DNA from: Cephalotus follicularis
Taxonomy: Eukaryota > Streptophyta > Magnoliopsida > Oxalidales > Cephalotaceae
Assembly (NCBI GenBank): GCA_001972305.1
Contig: BDDD01000271.1
Coordinates: forward strand, 248,001 to 312,000
Length of the DNA: 64,000 nucleotides
Direction: 5' to 3'
Of the stretch, positions 34,021 through 45,960 are shown one piece after another. The first letter of the stretch is position 1; each line of letters starts with the position of its first letter. The position numbers and the translations under genes are program-made. Under the pieces are notes generated by a model. The model did not search any database and was not told the origin of the DNA. It was given only the letters and a program-made list of their open reading frames with translations.

Positions 34021-34411
34021 CATGTCTTAGGATGGAGGTGTAGGTCTGGCTTGTGTTTTGTCGTGTTGTGTTGAGTAGTGTTGGCATCCCCTGCCCGGGA
34101 CCCCTGGTGAGACGTAGTGTTGCGTTCTCTACCCCGGCTCCCTCCCCTGGCACGTTCCTTTAGTGGAACGGTGCGTTTGGGCTGTGGCTGTTATGTTCCT
34201 TTAGTTAAATGATGTGTTTTGAAATGGTTTTAAATCGTATGGGTTATTTACAGTTATGCCATTTCTTGTCTTGTTCCTTCCCTACCATGTGTTTTGGCGT
34301 TGTTTTGGCGTATTTTGGCGTCGCGCTTTTGGCTTAGAGGAGATGGAAATTCCTCCATCCTGCCCGGCGATTCGTTCGAGGTGGCTATCCTGAGGGATGG
34401 GTCGTCACAGG

Positions 34412-34423
34412 TGGTATCAGAGA
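34412..34423 (+). other. TRG-B primer binding site
   Basis: TGGTATCAGAGA, 2 nt after the left LTR end; initiator Met-tRNA type. Confidence 0.9.
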
Positions 34424-34568
34424 GACCGGTTTGTGGTTCTAGTGCATGTTTTTCCTTTTTGTTGTGTGTTTATGCTTTCTGGGGTTTTATATGTTGGGTT
34501 TTGCATTTCATGCATGGCATACATATAGAATGTGTGGTTACGGTGGTTTCTTCCCTTGTGTGTGAAGG

Positions 34569-35717
34569 ATGATGCGTCGTAGTAGCACCAGAGGTCATGG
34601 CTGGATTGGGGGCAGAGCAACCTCCAGGCCAGCTGGGGATCAGGAACCACAGAATGTTCAACCGGACGTGGAGGCAAATCCTGGGGTTGAGGCCAGGGAA
34701 AGCATATCGGCAAAGGTCGAGGATCATGCTGGGCAGTCTACTGCTCAAGTACCTCCTCCGGTTGTTGCGGGAAGTCAGTCTGAGCTGTTACAGGCTTTTA
34801 CCGTTTGGGCTCAAACCGTTGGGGTAGTTAGACCTCAACCTTTGCCACTTGAGCGTATGCAGCGCCTTGGAGCTTTTGTTTTTGAAGGATCTGGGAACCC
34901 CGCTGATGCAAAGACTTGGTTAAACCGCATGGAGCGGATATTTGAGAGGATTGATTTATCCATGGACCAGCGGGTAGGCAATGCGTCCTTTTTGTTGGAG
35001 CAAGGAGCCTTGCGTTGGTGGGAAGCTTTGAGAGCTAGGCTTGAGGATCCCCTAGAGATCACCTGGGCCTTGTTCAAGAAAGAGTTCCGTCAGCATTTTC
35101 TTCCTCGTACCTATGTCCAGGAGAGGAGGACGGAGTTCTTGCGGTTGTATTAGGGTTCTATGTCGGTGACACAGTATGAGCATAAGTTTTTGGAGTTGTC
35201 ACATTATGCTCTTGCCTTGGTGGCTGACCAGGAGGAGAGGTGCCAGAGGTTTTTGGATGGTTTAAGGCCGAAGATACGACATTCTGTAGCAACGATTGAG
35301 TGGAATGTTTTTGGTAATCTAGTGGAGTCAGTCATGAGGGTCGAGCTAAGCATAAATGAGCAGAGGAGCAGACAGGTTCGAGGACAGAAAAGGTCTTCTT
35401 CGAATCTTGAAGTGGATGAGAGTTCCTCCAAGAATCAGAGGACGAGGGGGGCCTCGTATGCCAGTGAACCAGTTGGTAAGGGGACTTGGGGAGGATCACC
35501 CCAGCAGCGGACTCAGGCTTCGGTCCTTAGTTTTTCTCATGAAACTCCTGAGATGGAGAGTGCAGCAACTTTTTCGTCACCCTCACGTTGTCAGCAGTGT
35601 GGTCGACACCATGTTGGTGAGTGTGGAGTGGAGACACGTTATTGTTACCATTGTGGTCAGACTGGGTATTTGAGGAATCAATGTCCGTTGAGGTTTCAGG
35701 GTGCAACGGGGACACAA
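34569..35717 (+). pseudogene. TRG-B gag, first part
   Basis: Begins with MMRRSSTRGHGWIGG. The gag core includes ERMQRLGAFVFEGSGNPADAKTWLNRMERIF, FKKEFRQHFLPRTYVQERRTEFLRLY, then an in-frame TAG (35151-35153), then YEHKFLELSHYALALV and FLDGLRPKIRHSV. Two knuckles follow: CQQCGRHHVGEC and CYHCGQTGYLRNQC, where the expected histidine is tyrosine (CAT to TAT). It is cut by the CACTA element at 35717 after GATGTQ and continues at 40185. Homologous to TRG-A gag but clearly a different family. Confidence 0.85.
35715..35717. other. CACTA target site duplication, left copy
   Basis: CAA, identical to 40185-40187; CACTA elements make 3-bp duplications. Confidence 0.9.
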
Positions 35718-35732
35718 CACTACAAAAAAAAC

Positions 35733-36085
35733 AGGCCTTTTGAAACGGATGTTATCCGTTTCAAAAGGCCTATTTTTCTGTTTCAAAATGTCAATTGAAA
35801 CGGTTTTGAAACGGAAAAATGGAATTTCAAAAAAGTGGCGTATCAATAGCCTTTTGAAATGGACAAACCGTTTCAAAACCGTTTCAAAAGGGTACCCTTT
35901 TGAAACGGTTTTACCGTTTCAAAAGGTTTAAAAAAAATAAAAAAAATACCCTTTTGAAACGGTTAACACTAACCGTTTCAAAAGGTTTTTAAAAAAATAA
36001 AAAAAATACCCTTTTGAAACGGTTAACACTAACCGTTTCAAAAGGGTACCCTTTTGAAACGGTTTTTCGGTTTCAAAAGGGTTTT
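35733..36085. repeat. CACTA left subterminal repeats
   Basis: Inverted copies of CCTTTTGAAACGG and CCGTTTCAAAAGG, about a dozen in 350 bp. Several adjacent pairs form near-perfect hairpins, for example 35734-35772 with 18-bp arms around a GTT loop, and pairs around TTAACACTAA at about 35960 and 36025. Subterminal repeats of this kind are binding sites for the CACTA transposase accessory protein. Confidence 0.9.
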
Positions 36086-36189
36086 AAAAAATAAAAAAAA
36101 TATAATTCATTTAAATCTTTTATAATCAGATTTTTTTATTAAAAAATAATAAAAATATATTATTATACAATATTGTAGGCATGCTGACT

Positions 36190-36485
36190 AATTAGAAAAC
36201 CATCTTCTTCATTTGATCCAACTCTTCCACAGATTCTAGATGCTCATCCTCCGGAAATGCTGACAAATCAACATCATCCTCTCCTGAAGAATAGGACATA
36301 ACTGTATTTTTTTCCATGTGCTCAATAGTGTCAGGTATATTGGCAGGCATCTGCCTGTCCAGGTCTCCAATAGCAGAGTCAACTCTTGCAACCTTTACAG
36401 GCCTTGCTTCCAAAGATCCCTTTCATATCTGAGAAGAAGCACGAGTGAGACATCGTTGGTGTTTATCATAGTGCACTCGAAGCAC
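36190..36485 (-). pseudogene. Captured TFIIIC B-block subunit exon (exon C)
   Basis: On the minus strand a 3' splice site (TTTGCAG at 36491-36486) precedes VLRVHYDKHQRCLTRASSQI, followed by a TGA near 36425. The frame continues with KGSLEARPVKVARVDSAIGDLDRQ and an acidic tail (SYSSGEDDVDLSAFPEDEHLESVEELDQM) to a stop at 36190. The start continues directly from exon B (LSLEQ|VLRVHYDK), as in plant TFIIIC large subunits. The stop and the end of similarity indicate a broken gene fragment. Confidence 0.65.
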
Positions 36486-36676
36486 CTGCAAATAGCATTT
36501 GGTGAAAAAATGTGCATCAGCGAACCCAAATGAGTGAAAGAATAATGGGCAGGGAAAGTTCGGGAAGAACTCTTCTAGCAAGGTAAAGCGCCGCAACTAT
36601 TCAAATTTATTGTGGACTAATGACACCATTTTCTTTCCTTGCCACAAAAGAAAATAAATCAAGCTAAGCAACTAAC

Positions 36677-36832
36677 CTGCTCCAAGGAAAGATTAAGTTC
36701 TTTCGCAATCTTCTCACACTCTTTATACGAAAGTTTTTCGTTTGGATTCTCCTTCACCATACGTTTTCGGAGCTCAGCACGCTGATCAGCTGTCATTACC
36801 CTAACCGAGGCCCAAGATCGGTAAAAAAAAAC
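36677..36832 (-). pseudogene. Captured TFIIIC B-block subunit exon (exon B)
   Basis: A 156-bp (52-codon) exon on the minus strand, bounded by AACAG (acceptor) and GTTAGT (donor). It encodes VFFYRSWASVRVMTADQR, a K/R-rich stretch, and LSYKECEKIAKELNLSLEQ. I recognise RSWASVRVMTADQRAEL and the KECEKIAKELNL helix as characteristic of the plant general transcription factor 3C polypeptide 1-like family, which binds the B box of tRNA genes for RNA polymerase III. The exon itself is in frame and uninterrupted. Confidence 0.75.
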
Positions 36833-37064
36833 CTGTTAGGAACAATTAAATTGAAAGAAATGGAAACGTTAGTTGCCAGAGTTTTAAACATCGATAAATA
36901 TAATGTAAACAAAGAGACTACTGGTATTTTCAAAAACAGTTATTCTAATGATGTAGAAACAGAAGGCAATGCTTAAAATGAAGGATATAATTACCACCAA
37001 GATGATGACATCATGTAATCTGTATACAGTGACAAACGTAAAAAGAAAAAAAATAATTCCATAC

Positions 37065-37346
37065 CTCATGAACAGCAGATCCAGGGAATGAATGTAATGA
37101 AGATCTCGGATCAGCAGCAGCATAACAATACTCTAAAGTTTGCCAATATTGATTAACGGCTTCTCTATTTGATAAGATGAAATCATGTCTAATTCGAGGG
37201 CGAAGATCATGAGATCTAAGAATAGAAGTTGCAACTGCTGATGAAGGTTCTTCTATGTAAGGTTTAAGTTCCATTGCATGTGTCAAATCAGCATGTGAAA
37301 CTTTGGCTCCATCATCTGAATGCCCACTATTTACTAGACGTATTAA
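37065..37346 (-). pseudogene. Captured TFIIIC B-block subunit exon (exon A)
   Basis: A 282-bp (94-codon) exon, acceptor ATGTAG, donor GTATGG. It encodes LIRLVNSGHSDDGAKVSHAD, then MELKPYIEEP, DLRPRIRHDFILSNREAVNQYWQTLEYCYAA and SSLHSFPGSAVHE. The DLRPRIRHDF...NREAV..YWQTLEYCYAA signature is what I know from plant GTF3C1-like proteins. It joins exon B in the same phase (AVHE|VFFYRSW). Exons A, B and C keep the gene order and introns, so the capture was from genomic DNA and not from a spliced RNA. Confidence 0.78.
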
Positions 37347-38320
37347 CTACATCATAGAATAGCTGTCAGGCATGAATATTCGTATACAGCATGGAAACAC
37401 AGATCCAAATTCATAAATTTGGCTACCAGATCAATTTTTTGAGGAAAAAAAACTAATCAAAATTTTGCATGCATGATGGGAAGAAGCCCTCCTCAATCTG
37501 TCTTACTTTTGGCCAGAGCTGTCAATGGGGCAAATCAAAATTTAGTTAACATCAAATATGGTTCAAGTAATGGGGCAAATCAAAATTTAGTTAACATCGA
37601 ATATGGACTTGAACCTTAAGATTTGATTTTGACTCCAATTCAAATGCAAATCCAAAGTTTGAGACATGGTAATTATCGTAATGAGCTCAATCCACATAAT
37701 ACAATTCAGCGAAGTGATACAATAAGAAATATTACACGTTTAGAGAAATTTTTTGCAATTTTATAGATTAACATAATATCTTTACCACTATCACTGTCTT
37801 GAACTCAAACAAAATTCAAAATTAATTACCGAACTTAATATCAAAAGCACCCTTTTCACCCTATCAAAGTTATATGCAAACATATGTACCACCTATAAAT
37901 TTGAATTTGGATCTGCTAATCTAGACCAAATGATGTATAATTTTGACAAAAGACTTGAATAGTTTGTTGTCTTCTGGTTAGGTGTTATATAAGATTCACA
38001 TGTAGGATTCTACATAAAGTTCCACATTGTGATACAGAAAAGTATAAATCAAATGTGTCAGCATTTGAAAGGAATTTCCACACTTAAGCTCAAATCAAAT
38101 GGAGATCCATAACCAATTATTCACCATCTACGTGGAAGAATAAAGAAGAGTATGGATTTCTTAGACTTAAGATAATAAGTATGCCAACTAAAACATCCAA
38201 GTTGAGACCAACAGCAGTAGCAGTACGCAGCAAGTTGAGACCAACACAAGACTGACCTTACATGAAAAACACTGCATGTTACTTAATATAGAACAAGTTA
38301 CATAAGATTTGAAGGCTTAC
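37347..38320. other. CACTA interior, AT-rich, no gene seen
   Basis: No convincing exon on either strand. A 33-bp block (ATGGGGCAAATCAAAATTTAGTTAACATC) is directly repeated at about 37526 and 37572. The position, upstream of exon A on the minus strand, suggests captured intron or intergenic DNA. Confidence 0.5.
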
Positions 38321-38392
38321 CACCAGGCCACATGACACAAGGAAGGAACCAGCCTTCATGATTCCAGAGAATGGCTTGCCAGCAGGATACCA
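38321..38392 (-). pseudogene. Exon-like fragment, unidentified
   Basis: A 72-bp open stretch on the minus strand ends at a good splice donor (CTGGTG|GTAAGC). It would encode 24 residues, WYPAGKPFSGIMKAGSFLV and five more, a glycine-rich hydrophobic segment. I do not recognise the family and no acceptor is certain. It may come from the same source locus as the TFIIIC exons or from a second gene. Confidence 0.35.
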
Positions 38393-39208
<816 letters not shown>

Positions 39209-39372
39209 CTTGAATTATTATCTGATCGCCTTCGCAAAAATTCAAAAAGTCCACAGCAGTTACTAACTGAATTTCTTGTGTCTTCAGGAATCTCACGCGT
39301 GTTAACCTGTTCCATAGCATCACTAACGTTAGTAGCAGGAGAATCTGCCGATCCCAGTAATGAATGATCAAA
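39209..39372 (-). pseudogene. Exon-like fragment with splice donor, unidentified
   Basis: A minus-strand open stretch of about 54 codons ends at a donor (TTCAAG|GTTAGC). The peptide is polar: SLLGSADSPATNVSDAMEQ, then NTREIPEDTRNSVSNCCGLFEFLRRRSDNN. It lies upstream of exons A-C on the same strand and may belong to the same captured gene, but I cannot place it in the TFIIIC family from memory. Confidence 0.4.
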
Positions 39373-39434
39373 TACTTAAAAAAAATGATTTATGTTTAGA
39401 AAATTATACTACTGTGTGTTGCTAACTCCATGAG

Positions 39435-39830
39435 GATCGAGAGCGACAGACAGTGAGAGGGAGAAGAGAGCAGCCGTTGACGGTGAGAGGAGAGGTTGTT
39501 GCCGTTGTCTTGGGTGTCGATCGAGAGCGACAGACAGTGAGAGGAGAGGTTGTGGGCGTTGCCGTTGGTGTCGATCGAGAGTGATAGATAGTGAGAGGGC
39601 GAAGAGAGCAGCCGTTGACGGTGAGAGGAGAGGTTGTTGCCGTTGTCTTGAGTGTCGATCAAGAGCGACAAACAGTGAGGGGAGAGGTTGTGGGCGTTGT
39701 CGTTGGTGTCGATCGAGAGCAACAGACAGTGAGAGGGCAAAGAGAGCAGCCGTTGACAGTGAGAGGAGAGGAGAAGAAGAGGTTGTTGCCGTTGACAGCC
39801 GTTGACAGTGACAGTGAGAGCAAGATGTTA
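39435..39830. repeat. 138-bp minisatellite inside the CACTA element
   Basis: Units start at 39435, 39573 and 39711 with an exact 138-bp period. Each contains two sub-copies of GATCGAGAGCGACAGACAGTGAGAG and of GAGAGGTTGT(T/G)G(C/G)CGTTG(T/C). Because 138 is divisible by 3 the array encodes a 46-residue periodic frame, but I see no reason to regard it as a gene. Confidence 0.85.
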
Positions 39831-39904
39831 GGTGTCACGGATTTAAATGTTCAAGAGGCTAACATTAGGTTGCATAAGAAAATGGGTAATTGGCGTTGAT
39901 AAAT

Positions 39905-40168
39905 ACCACCTTTTGAAACGACAACGATCAACCGTTTCAAATATGCAGGTACCTTTTGAAACGGAGAGGGCCTACCGTTTCAAAAGGCACTGCCTTTTGA
40001 AACGGTTGAAAGCTATCCGTTTCAAAAGGTAGAGATTTTGCAACGACAAAATCAACCGTTTCAAAAGGTTCAGGGTTTTTGAAACGGTGACAATGTTCCG
40101 TTTCAAAAGGTTAAACCTTTTGAAACGGTAAATTCTCCTCCGTTTCAAAAGGGTGCGTTTCAAATAAC
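39905..40168. repeat. CACTA right subterminal repeats
   Basis: About ten inverted copies of CCTTTTGAAACGG/CCGTTTCAAAAGG with 8-14-bp spacers, mirroring the left end. The right end is about 265 bp long against 350 bp at the left. Confidence 0.9.
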
Positions 40169-40184
40169 CCTTTTTCTTGTAGTG

Positions 40185-40436
40185 CAAGGACTTGCATCCT
40201 CGGATCTACAGTCAACGGCCAGAGAACCAATGCAGAGGACCAGTCAGTTGGGAGCACAGGGCAATGGAGCGGCTGCTAGGCAAGCCTCTTTTTTGGGAGC
40301 TGGTAGTAGTAGACCACCTGGAAGACCTATGGCCACTGCAAGGGTGTACAATTTGAAGACTGGTACAGGCCTTACCACTCCTGCTGAGGATGAAGGTAAG
40401 TTTGTTTCTTCGGATCATGTTCCACCTGTGTCTTAA
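40185..40436 (+). pseudogene. TRG-B gag, last part
   Basis: Continues gag after the CACTA insert (first three bases are the CAA duplication): GLASSDLQSTAREPMQRTS, then a G/A/S-rich linker and ATARVYNLKTGTGLTTPAEDEGKF. It stops at 40434-40436, 33 bp before the right LTR. The C-terminus is the counterpart of the TRG-A end (ARVYSLARGMDTIASENASGEF), so the short gag-only protein is a shared design and not a chance truncation. A GGTAAGT donor-like word lies at 40395-40401, at the same place as in TRG-A. Confidence 0.85.
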
Positions 40437-40456
40437 ATTTTGGGGACAAAATTCCT

Positions 40457-40469
40457 AAGGTGGGGAAGA
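40457..40469 (+). other. TRG-B polypurine tract
   Basis: AAGGTGGGGAAGA immediately before TGTAATACCC, preceded by TTTTGGGGACAAAATTCC as in TRG-A. Confidence 0.85.
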
Positions 40470-40985
40470 TGTAATACCCTATACCTGTTTTTAGAAGATT
40501 ATATCTTAAGGCCTTGTTTGGCATGGAAAGGACTTAAAAGGAATTGTGGTAGGTTAATTTAAACATGTGGACATGGTTAGTTTGGGTTATTATATTGATT
40601 AAATGGTTAGCTTCTTGAGGAAGCTTTTTGTTCCCAATGTTGTATTAGGATAAGTTGTGGAAGTTGGTAAGTGGGCTGGTAGTGCGTTCTTGGTAAGTGG
40701 AGTTCGGCTTTGAGAGAGAGAAGTGAGAGAGAGCTGGTTTCTTCTTCTTCTTCTTCTTTCCCTTATTCCGTGAGCGTTTTGGTTGCTCTCTTTGCTCTTG
40801 ATCTGTGAAGGTGAGCCCTCCTCTTCCCTGGTTTGTGTTGTGTGGTGGCACGTTGCGCTGGGATCGAGGAGGAGGATGATAGCCTGGTTTGGCTAGTTGT
40901 GTTTTCTCTTCATGCATGTGTTATGTCTTCTTCTTGATCTGATATGTGTTAGTTTGCAGACGAGGAACTTGTTGTAGTGACTGAG
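40470..40985 (+). repeat. TRG-B right LTR, part 1
   Basis: Matches 31828-32345 of the left LTR. Interrupted by GypB after ...GACTGAG (40985); CTGAG (40981-40985) is repeated as CTTAG (49994-49998) with one mismatch. Confidence 0.9.
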
Positions 40986-42187
40986 TGTAACACCCCACGC
41001 CCGCAGGGCGGACACGTGGCATTACTCTCAATCCAATAACAATACAGTGGTCAGGATTAGCAGTATAAAAATACGGAAAAACTTAAAACTTTGCAATACA
41101 TATCATTAAGCGGAAGATACAATCCATCCTTACAGTACAAGACAAAACAATTCTTTACAATACCAATCTTTTACAATACACTTATCAACTCTTCAAAACA
41201 CTATTACAAAGAGCTCTGTCAGATCCAGACGATCCCCTCGGTCGATAGAGTCTTCAATCCTTCGGTCCGCTGCTACCCACCGCCCTACCTATGTCGCACA
41301 CAAAGGTACAACACAGCCCCACCACGAAGGATAGGGTTAGCCACACTGGCTAAGCAGAAACCTCATGCAGTATGTATGGATGTACAGTGTGCAATATCGA
41401 TGACAATCTATGCAATAATAATGTGCAGTGTACAATATCAATGCATGACATGGTAAATGCATATGTACAGTTGGCGATCAGAGTACCCGTATGACAATGG
41501 CCCATAACAAAGCATACGGATAGGATCTATAAGAATCAATCAATGACAGACACTCAATGGCGGTGTATAAAACACCCAATCAATCAATCAATATCCTATA
41601 GAGCATGCGACCTCGGGTCAGTACAATGTCAATCAATAGCAATGATCAATCCCACGGAAGGTAGTCCTTCAAAAAAATGTGGGAGATCTATCTACGGTTC
41701 CCAGATTGATCAGGTCTGGGACTCATAGATCTTCCAGCCTATGGCTGGGTCAATACAATGTCGATGAGCTACAACCGAGGAAGCTACTGATACCGTTAGG
41801 GAGCTACCCTCAAGGGAGCATCAATTGTCAATCAATCGGTACCGCTCGTCAGCGGGCCAATACAATACAATAAATGAAACGGTCAACAAAATAGGTGGAC
41901 AGAGTCAACAACCTATCATGCCGACACGAATCATAAGGTCGCTCTATAGGATCCATATAATACAATCAATCATGTCAATGAGTGACGGTATCTAATGGAT
42001 GGTTGGGAATGTGCTTCCAACTTACCGACTTAGACTCACATCACTCATGACTCAAGCAATCAATCTGTCAGTACAATCATTAAAACCGTTTTCAAACACT
42101 TGAACACCTCAAGTGAGGCTCCAGTCAAGAGGCAATGTGAAAAGAAATTGAAAACCAGCTTTAAAGTAGTGAAAAACTCTTTTCAGT

Positions 42188-42535
42188 CCATTAGGCGTCG
42201 ATGTCCTTGGTGAAAGACGTCGACGCATTTGTAAAACGGTGGAAAGAAGTCGATGTATTTGAAAGACATCGATGTCATTCTGTATTTGTATAAAGATCTG
42301 GCCGAAAGACGTCGATGTCCTTGAAGGAAGACATCGACGCGTTTCAATAAAAATAGCCTGGGAATGCGCATCGATGTTCGGCATCGATGTCTTTCCTGGG
42401 GAAAAACATCTCAAGGCAAAGACGTCGATGTCTTTCAAAGACGTCGATGTCTTTGCTGCGGAATCACAGATACGACACTCTGAAGCGAAAGACATCGACG
42501 CCCTTGGGCTAGGGGTCGATGTCTTTGCTGGGCAG
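42188..42535. repeat. GACATCGATGTC palindrome cluster (GypB 3' LTR)
   Basis: About twelve words of the GACRTCGAYGYC type, including near-complete AAAGACATCGATGTC forms near 42262 and paired copies 20-25 bp apart. Counterparts at 48968-49290 and, in GypC, 53103-53437. Confidence 0.8.
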
Positions 42536-42967
42536 GGTCGAGTTTTGTGCAGAAAAACCAGCCAATCTCATACCAAAATATAATTGAAAGCCATTCTTTG
42601 AAAACCAAGGTTTAAAATCAATCATTTGCGGTTAGTAAAACTTGTTACAACCTTCAAAATCCAGTTTCAATCCTCCTAGATCAGTTAGATCAAGGAAATC
42701 AATAAAACCCTAGTTTTTCAACTCAATGCAATACAATCACTCAATTCAATCAATCATTCGATCAATTATGCAATTAAGCAATAGGCAATCAAGTAGGGAA
42801 GTCCTACCTTTAACGAAGCTTCAAAGTTGAGCTTCCAATCAATCGATCAGCAGAAATCGCCCAAAACCCACTACTTTCTTGTTCAATCAGTAAGCCACGA
42901 CTTGCAATCGCTATTCTTGTTGATGGAGACGCAATCCGGCTGCAAGAGGGAGATGGAGGCTACCCAT

Positions 42968-42970
42968 AAA

Positions 42971-43030
<60 letters not shown>
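42968..43030. repeat. (GA)n microsatellite
   Basis: Nearly uninterrupted GA repeat of about 60 bp. The other GypB LTR has a shorter, interrupted version at 49723-49770. Confidence 0.9.
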
Positions 43031-43033
<3 letters not shown>

Positions 43034-43260
43034 GAAGAATGAGAAATGTGAGAGAAAAGAGAGAAATAATTGACTTATATAGTCGATTCAGTCAACTCTC
43101 TGAAACTCAGCCCAAAATCCCGACTATACATGCATATAATCAATGCAATATCAATAGGTATAGGAAAACCTTAATTCAATACAGTGCAATACAGTTCAAT
43201 ACGGTACAATATATACATGAACAGTACTCAACAGTACATAAGGGAATTCGGGTCGTCACA

Positions 43261-43273
43261 TTCTCCCCTCCTT
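43261..43273 (-). other. GypB polypurine tract
   Basis: The complement reads AAGGAGGGGAGAA, directly adjacent to the LTR and identical to that of GypC (59635-59647). Confidence 0.88.
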
Positions 43274-43339
43274 AAAACAATCTGGTCCCCATATTCACCA
43301 GTCAATTGATCAATCAGTCAAATAGGAAAGGATACGTCT

Positions 43340-44337
43340 CTCTCATATCGTCCGCTCGCTCCTAGGTGCGCTCCATAGAAACATGATACTACCATAGAAC
43401 ACTGACAAAAGGAATGGTCTTGTTCCTCAAAACTCTGATCTGTCTGTCAACAATTTGTATAGGAGTCTCAATAAACGATAAGTCGGGTTCCAGCTAAATC
43501 TAACTGCTCGAACATATCTCGTCAACTGAGAAACATGGAACACATCATGAACTCCCGACAATGCTGTAGGCAAGGCAAGCCTATAAGCAAGTCGTCCAAT
43601 CCGATCCAATACCTCAAAAGGTCCAATAAAACGAGGAGAAAACTTCCCTTTCTTCCCGAATCTCATGACTCCTTTAGTGGGTGACACTTTGAGGAAGACA
43701 TGGTCACCAACACCAAACTCCAAGCCTCTGCGATGAACATCAGCATAGCTTTTCTGTCTACTCTGTGCAACAATCAATCGGTCTTTAATCAATTTCACTT
43801 TCTCTTCGGTAATCTGTACAATCTCTGGCCCCAAAATGCTCTTTTCACCGACCTGATCCCAACAAACTGGCGATCAACACTTCCTACCATATAGGGCTTC
43901 ATAAGGAGCCATCTGTATGCTCGCGTGGTAACTATTGTCGTACGATAACTCAATCAAATGCAAGTAGTCATCCCAATTACCTCCAAAGTCGAGAACGCAT
44001 GCACGAAGCATGTCCTCTAAAGTCTGAATGGTCGTTTCGGACAAACCATCTGTTTGGGGATGAAAAGCAGTGATGAAACTCAATTCGGTACCCATAGCTA
44101 CCTGTAACTTCCTCCAACAACTGGAAGTGAAGCGAGTGTCTCGATCCGAAATGATGCTAACAGGAGCTCCATCTGCTTTAACAATCTCTTTCAAGAACAA
44201 TCTGGACAACTTTTCTCTAGAATAAGTCATCCGAATTGGTAAAAAGTTGGCCGACTTTGTGAGTCGGTAGACAATAACCCATCTGTAGACAAAGAGAAAT
44301 CAGGTTTCAAACCTTCATCAAAAGTAGTAGCCACTTT
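43340..44337 (-). pseudogene. GypB integrase and chromodomain-like tail, deleted
   Basis: On the minus strand, integrase starts at about 44260. A deletion joins a point after STDGLL (upstream of the zinc finger) directly to the sequence following VDRLTK. Compared with GypC (58280-58610) about 340 bp are missing, including the whole HHCC finger and the first catalytic Asp (MDFV). The second Asp (IISDRDTRFTSSCW), Glu ([15 protein letters not shown], with E kept) and the GPF module (FGKKGKFSPRFIGPFEVLDRIG) remain. A further short deletion near 43495 shifts the frame before the tail (NKTIP, SMERT). Inactive. Confidence 0.82.
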
Positions 44338-45960
44338 CTACAATTCAATATCCACTATTTGAGCATCTCTAATCCGATCAAGCAATGCAGGTTGAACATG
44401 TATATGGGAAAGAGTCATACAAGATAACTTGCGACTCAATGCATCTGCAACAACATTCGCTTTTCCCGGATGATATTCAATATCACAATCATAATCATTA
44501 AGATGCTCAAACCACCTTCTTTGTCTCATGTTCAATTCCTTTTGTGAAAAGAGATATCTCAAACTCTTATGATCAATGAAAACTGTGAACTTGGTCCCAT
44601 AAAGGTAGTGGCGCCATTTTCCAAGAGCAAAGACAATGGCCGCCAACTCCAAGTCTTGCACTGGGTAGCTTTCTTCGTGTGGTTTGATCTTCCTCGATGC
44701 ATATGCAATAACTTTTCCGTATTTCATAAGAATGCAACCAAGCCCTTTCCCAGAAGCATCGGTGTATACAACAAAGTCTTCGTTCCCATCTGGCAAGGCT
44801 AGGACAGGAGCGGAAAATAATCTGTCTTTCAACTCTTGAAAACTTCCTTCACAATCACTATCCCATACGAAGGCAGCGTTCTTTTGTGTCAATCTGGTCA
44901 ATGGTGTAGCGATACGGGAAAATCCCTCAACAAACCGATGATAATATCCTGCTAAACCCAAGAATCTGTGAACTTCCGAAGTATTCGTCGATCGTTTCCA
45001 ATCTTTCACTGCCTCTACTTTCGATGGATCCACTGATAAACTGTCACCAGAAACAATATTTCGAAGAAAAGCAACCTCCGATAACCAAAACTCACACTTG
45101 TCGAATTTGGCATACAATCGATGATCCCTCAATGTCTGCAATACAATGTGGAGGTGCCGGGCATGCTCCTCATCGGTCCTGGAATAGATCAAGAGGTCGT
45201 CAATGAACACTACAACAAACTGATCCAAATACTGTTTGAACACTCAGTTCATCAGGTCCATAAAAGCCGCAGGAGCATTAGTCACACCAAAAGGCATAAC
45301 TAGGAACTCATAATGGCCATATCTCAATCTGAAAGCCATCTTCAGAACATCCTCCGGTCTGACTTTCAACTGGTGGTAGCCTGATCTCAAATCGAGCTTA
45401 GAAAACACTGTTGCTCCTCTGAGCTGGTCGAACAGCTCATCAATGTGCGGTAGAGGGTACTTATTCTTCACTGTAACTCTATTGAGCTATCGGTAGGCAA
45501 TACACATACGGAGCGATCCATCTTTCTTATTAACAAAAAGAACAGGTGCTCCCCAGGGTGAAGCACTGGGTGTTATAAAACCTTTGTCTAGAAGATTCTG
45601 TAACTGTATCTTTAACTCTTTCAATTCTATCGATGCCATTCGGTACGATGCTCTAGAAATTGGTGCAATCCCTGGTATCAAATCAATCACAAACTCTATC
45701 TCTCCATCAGGCGGTAAGGAAGTCAAATCCTGAGGAAAAACATCTCCGAACTCGCAAACCACTGGAATATCTTCCAGTGCCGGCCGCCATCGATCTGTAT
45801 CGAGCACATGTGCCAGAAACCCCTGGCATCCCTGTAGTAACAATCTGTCAGCATGCAACGTTGAAATCATCGGGACAAAGAATGGCTCCAAGGTGCCAAG
45901 AAACTGAAAAGGTGGTCGACCCGGAGGACTGAAAACCACTACCTTCTGATAACAATCCAC
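44338..45960 (-). pseudogene. GypB protease end, RT and RNase H
   Basis: One minus-strand frame with stops. From 45960: [14 protein letters not shown], the pre-RT region, RT start ([20 protein letters not shown]), TAG near 45485, then [28 protein letters not shown], and TGA in LMN*VFK (45244-45246). RT continues with FIDD at 45196-45207. RNase H has [32 protein letters not shown] and IDHKSLRYL, ending [13 protein letters not shown] at 44338. Both RT catalytic aspartates and the first RNase H Asp are present. Confidence 0.85.

Larger units (their letters stand above)
31828..34409 (+). repeat. TRG-B left LTR
   Basis: 2,582 bp, TGTAATACCCC to GTCGTCACA. Notable internal repeats: TTGTCTATGATGG at about 32724 and 32791; GCGG(G/A)CAAGGCCCGGATAGATACTAG-type units and CCTGGTATGGCGG units at 32860-33090; and CCGAGGAGA/CCGGGGAGG units at 33867-34020. 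CTTCTTCTTCTT lies at 32097. No genes. Confidence 0.9.
40986..43260 (-). repeat. GypB 3' LTR
   Basis: 2,275 bp; on the + strand TGTAACACCCC...GGGTCGTCACA. It contains the palindrome cluster 42188-42535, AATCAATC-rich stretches (41530-41640) and a (GA)n run of about 60 bp at 42968-43030. Reading frames here are LTR artefacts. Confidence 0.88.

Noticed and set aside
33694..34153. Overlapping ORFs on both strands rich in SEE, PRG or PGR repeats in the TRG-B LTR (also 51403-51900)
   Set aside because: These come from the CCGAGGAG short repeat, are open on both strands, and change length with the array.
36192..36413. 73-codon minus-strand ORF as a stand-alone small gene
   Set aside because: It is the end of TFIIIC exon C after an in-frame stop; the family match continues upstream through a splice site.
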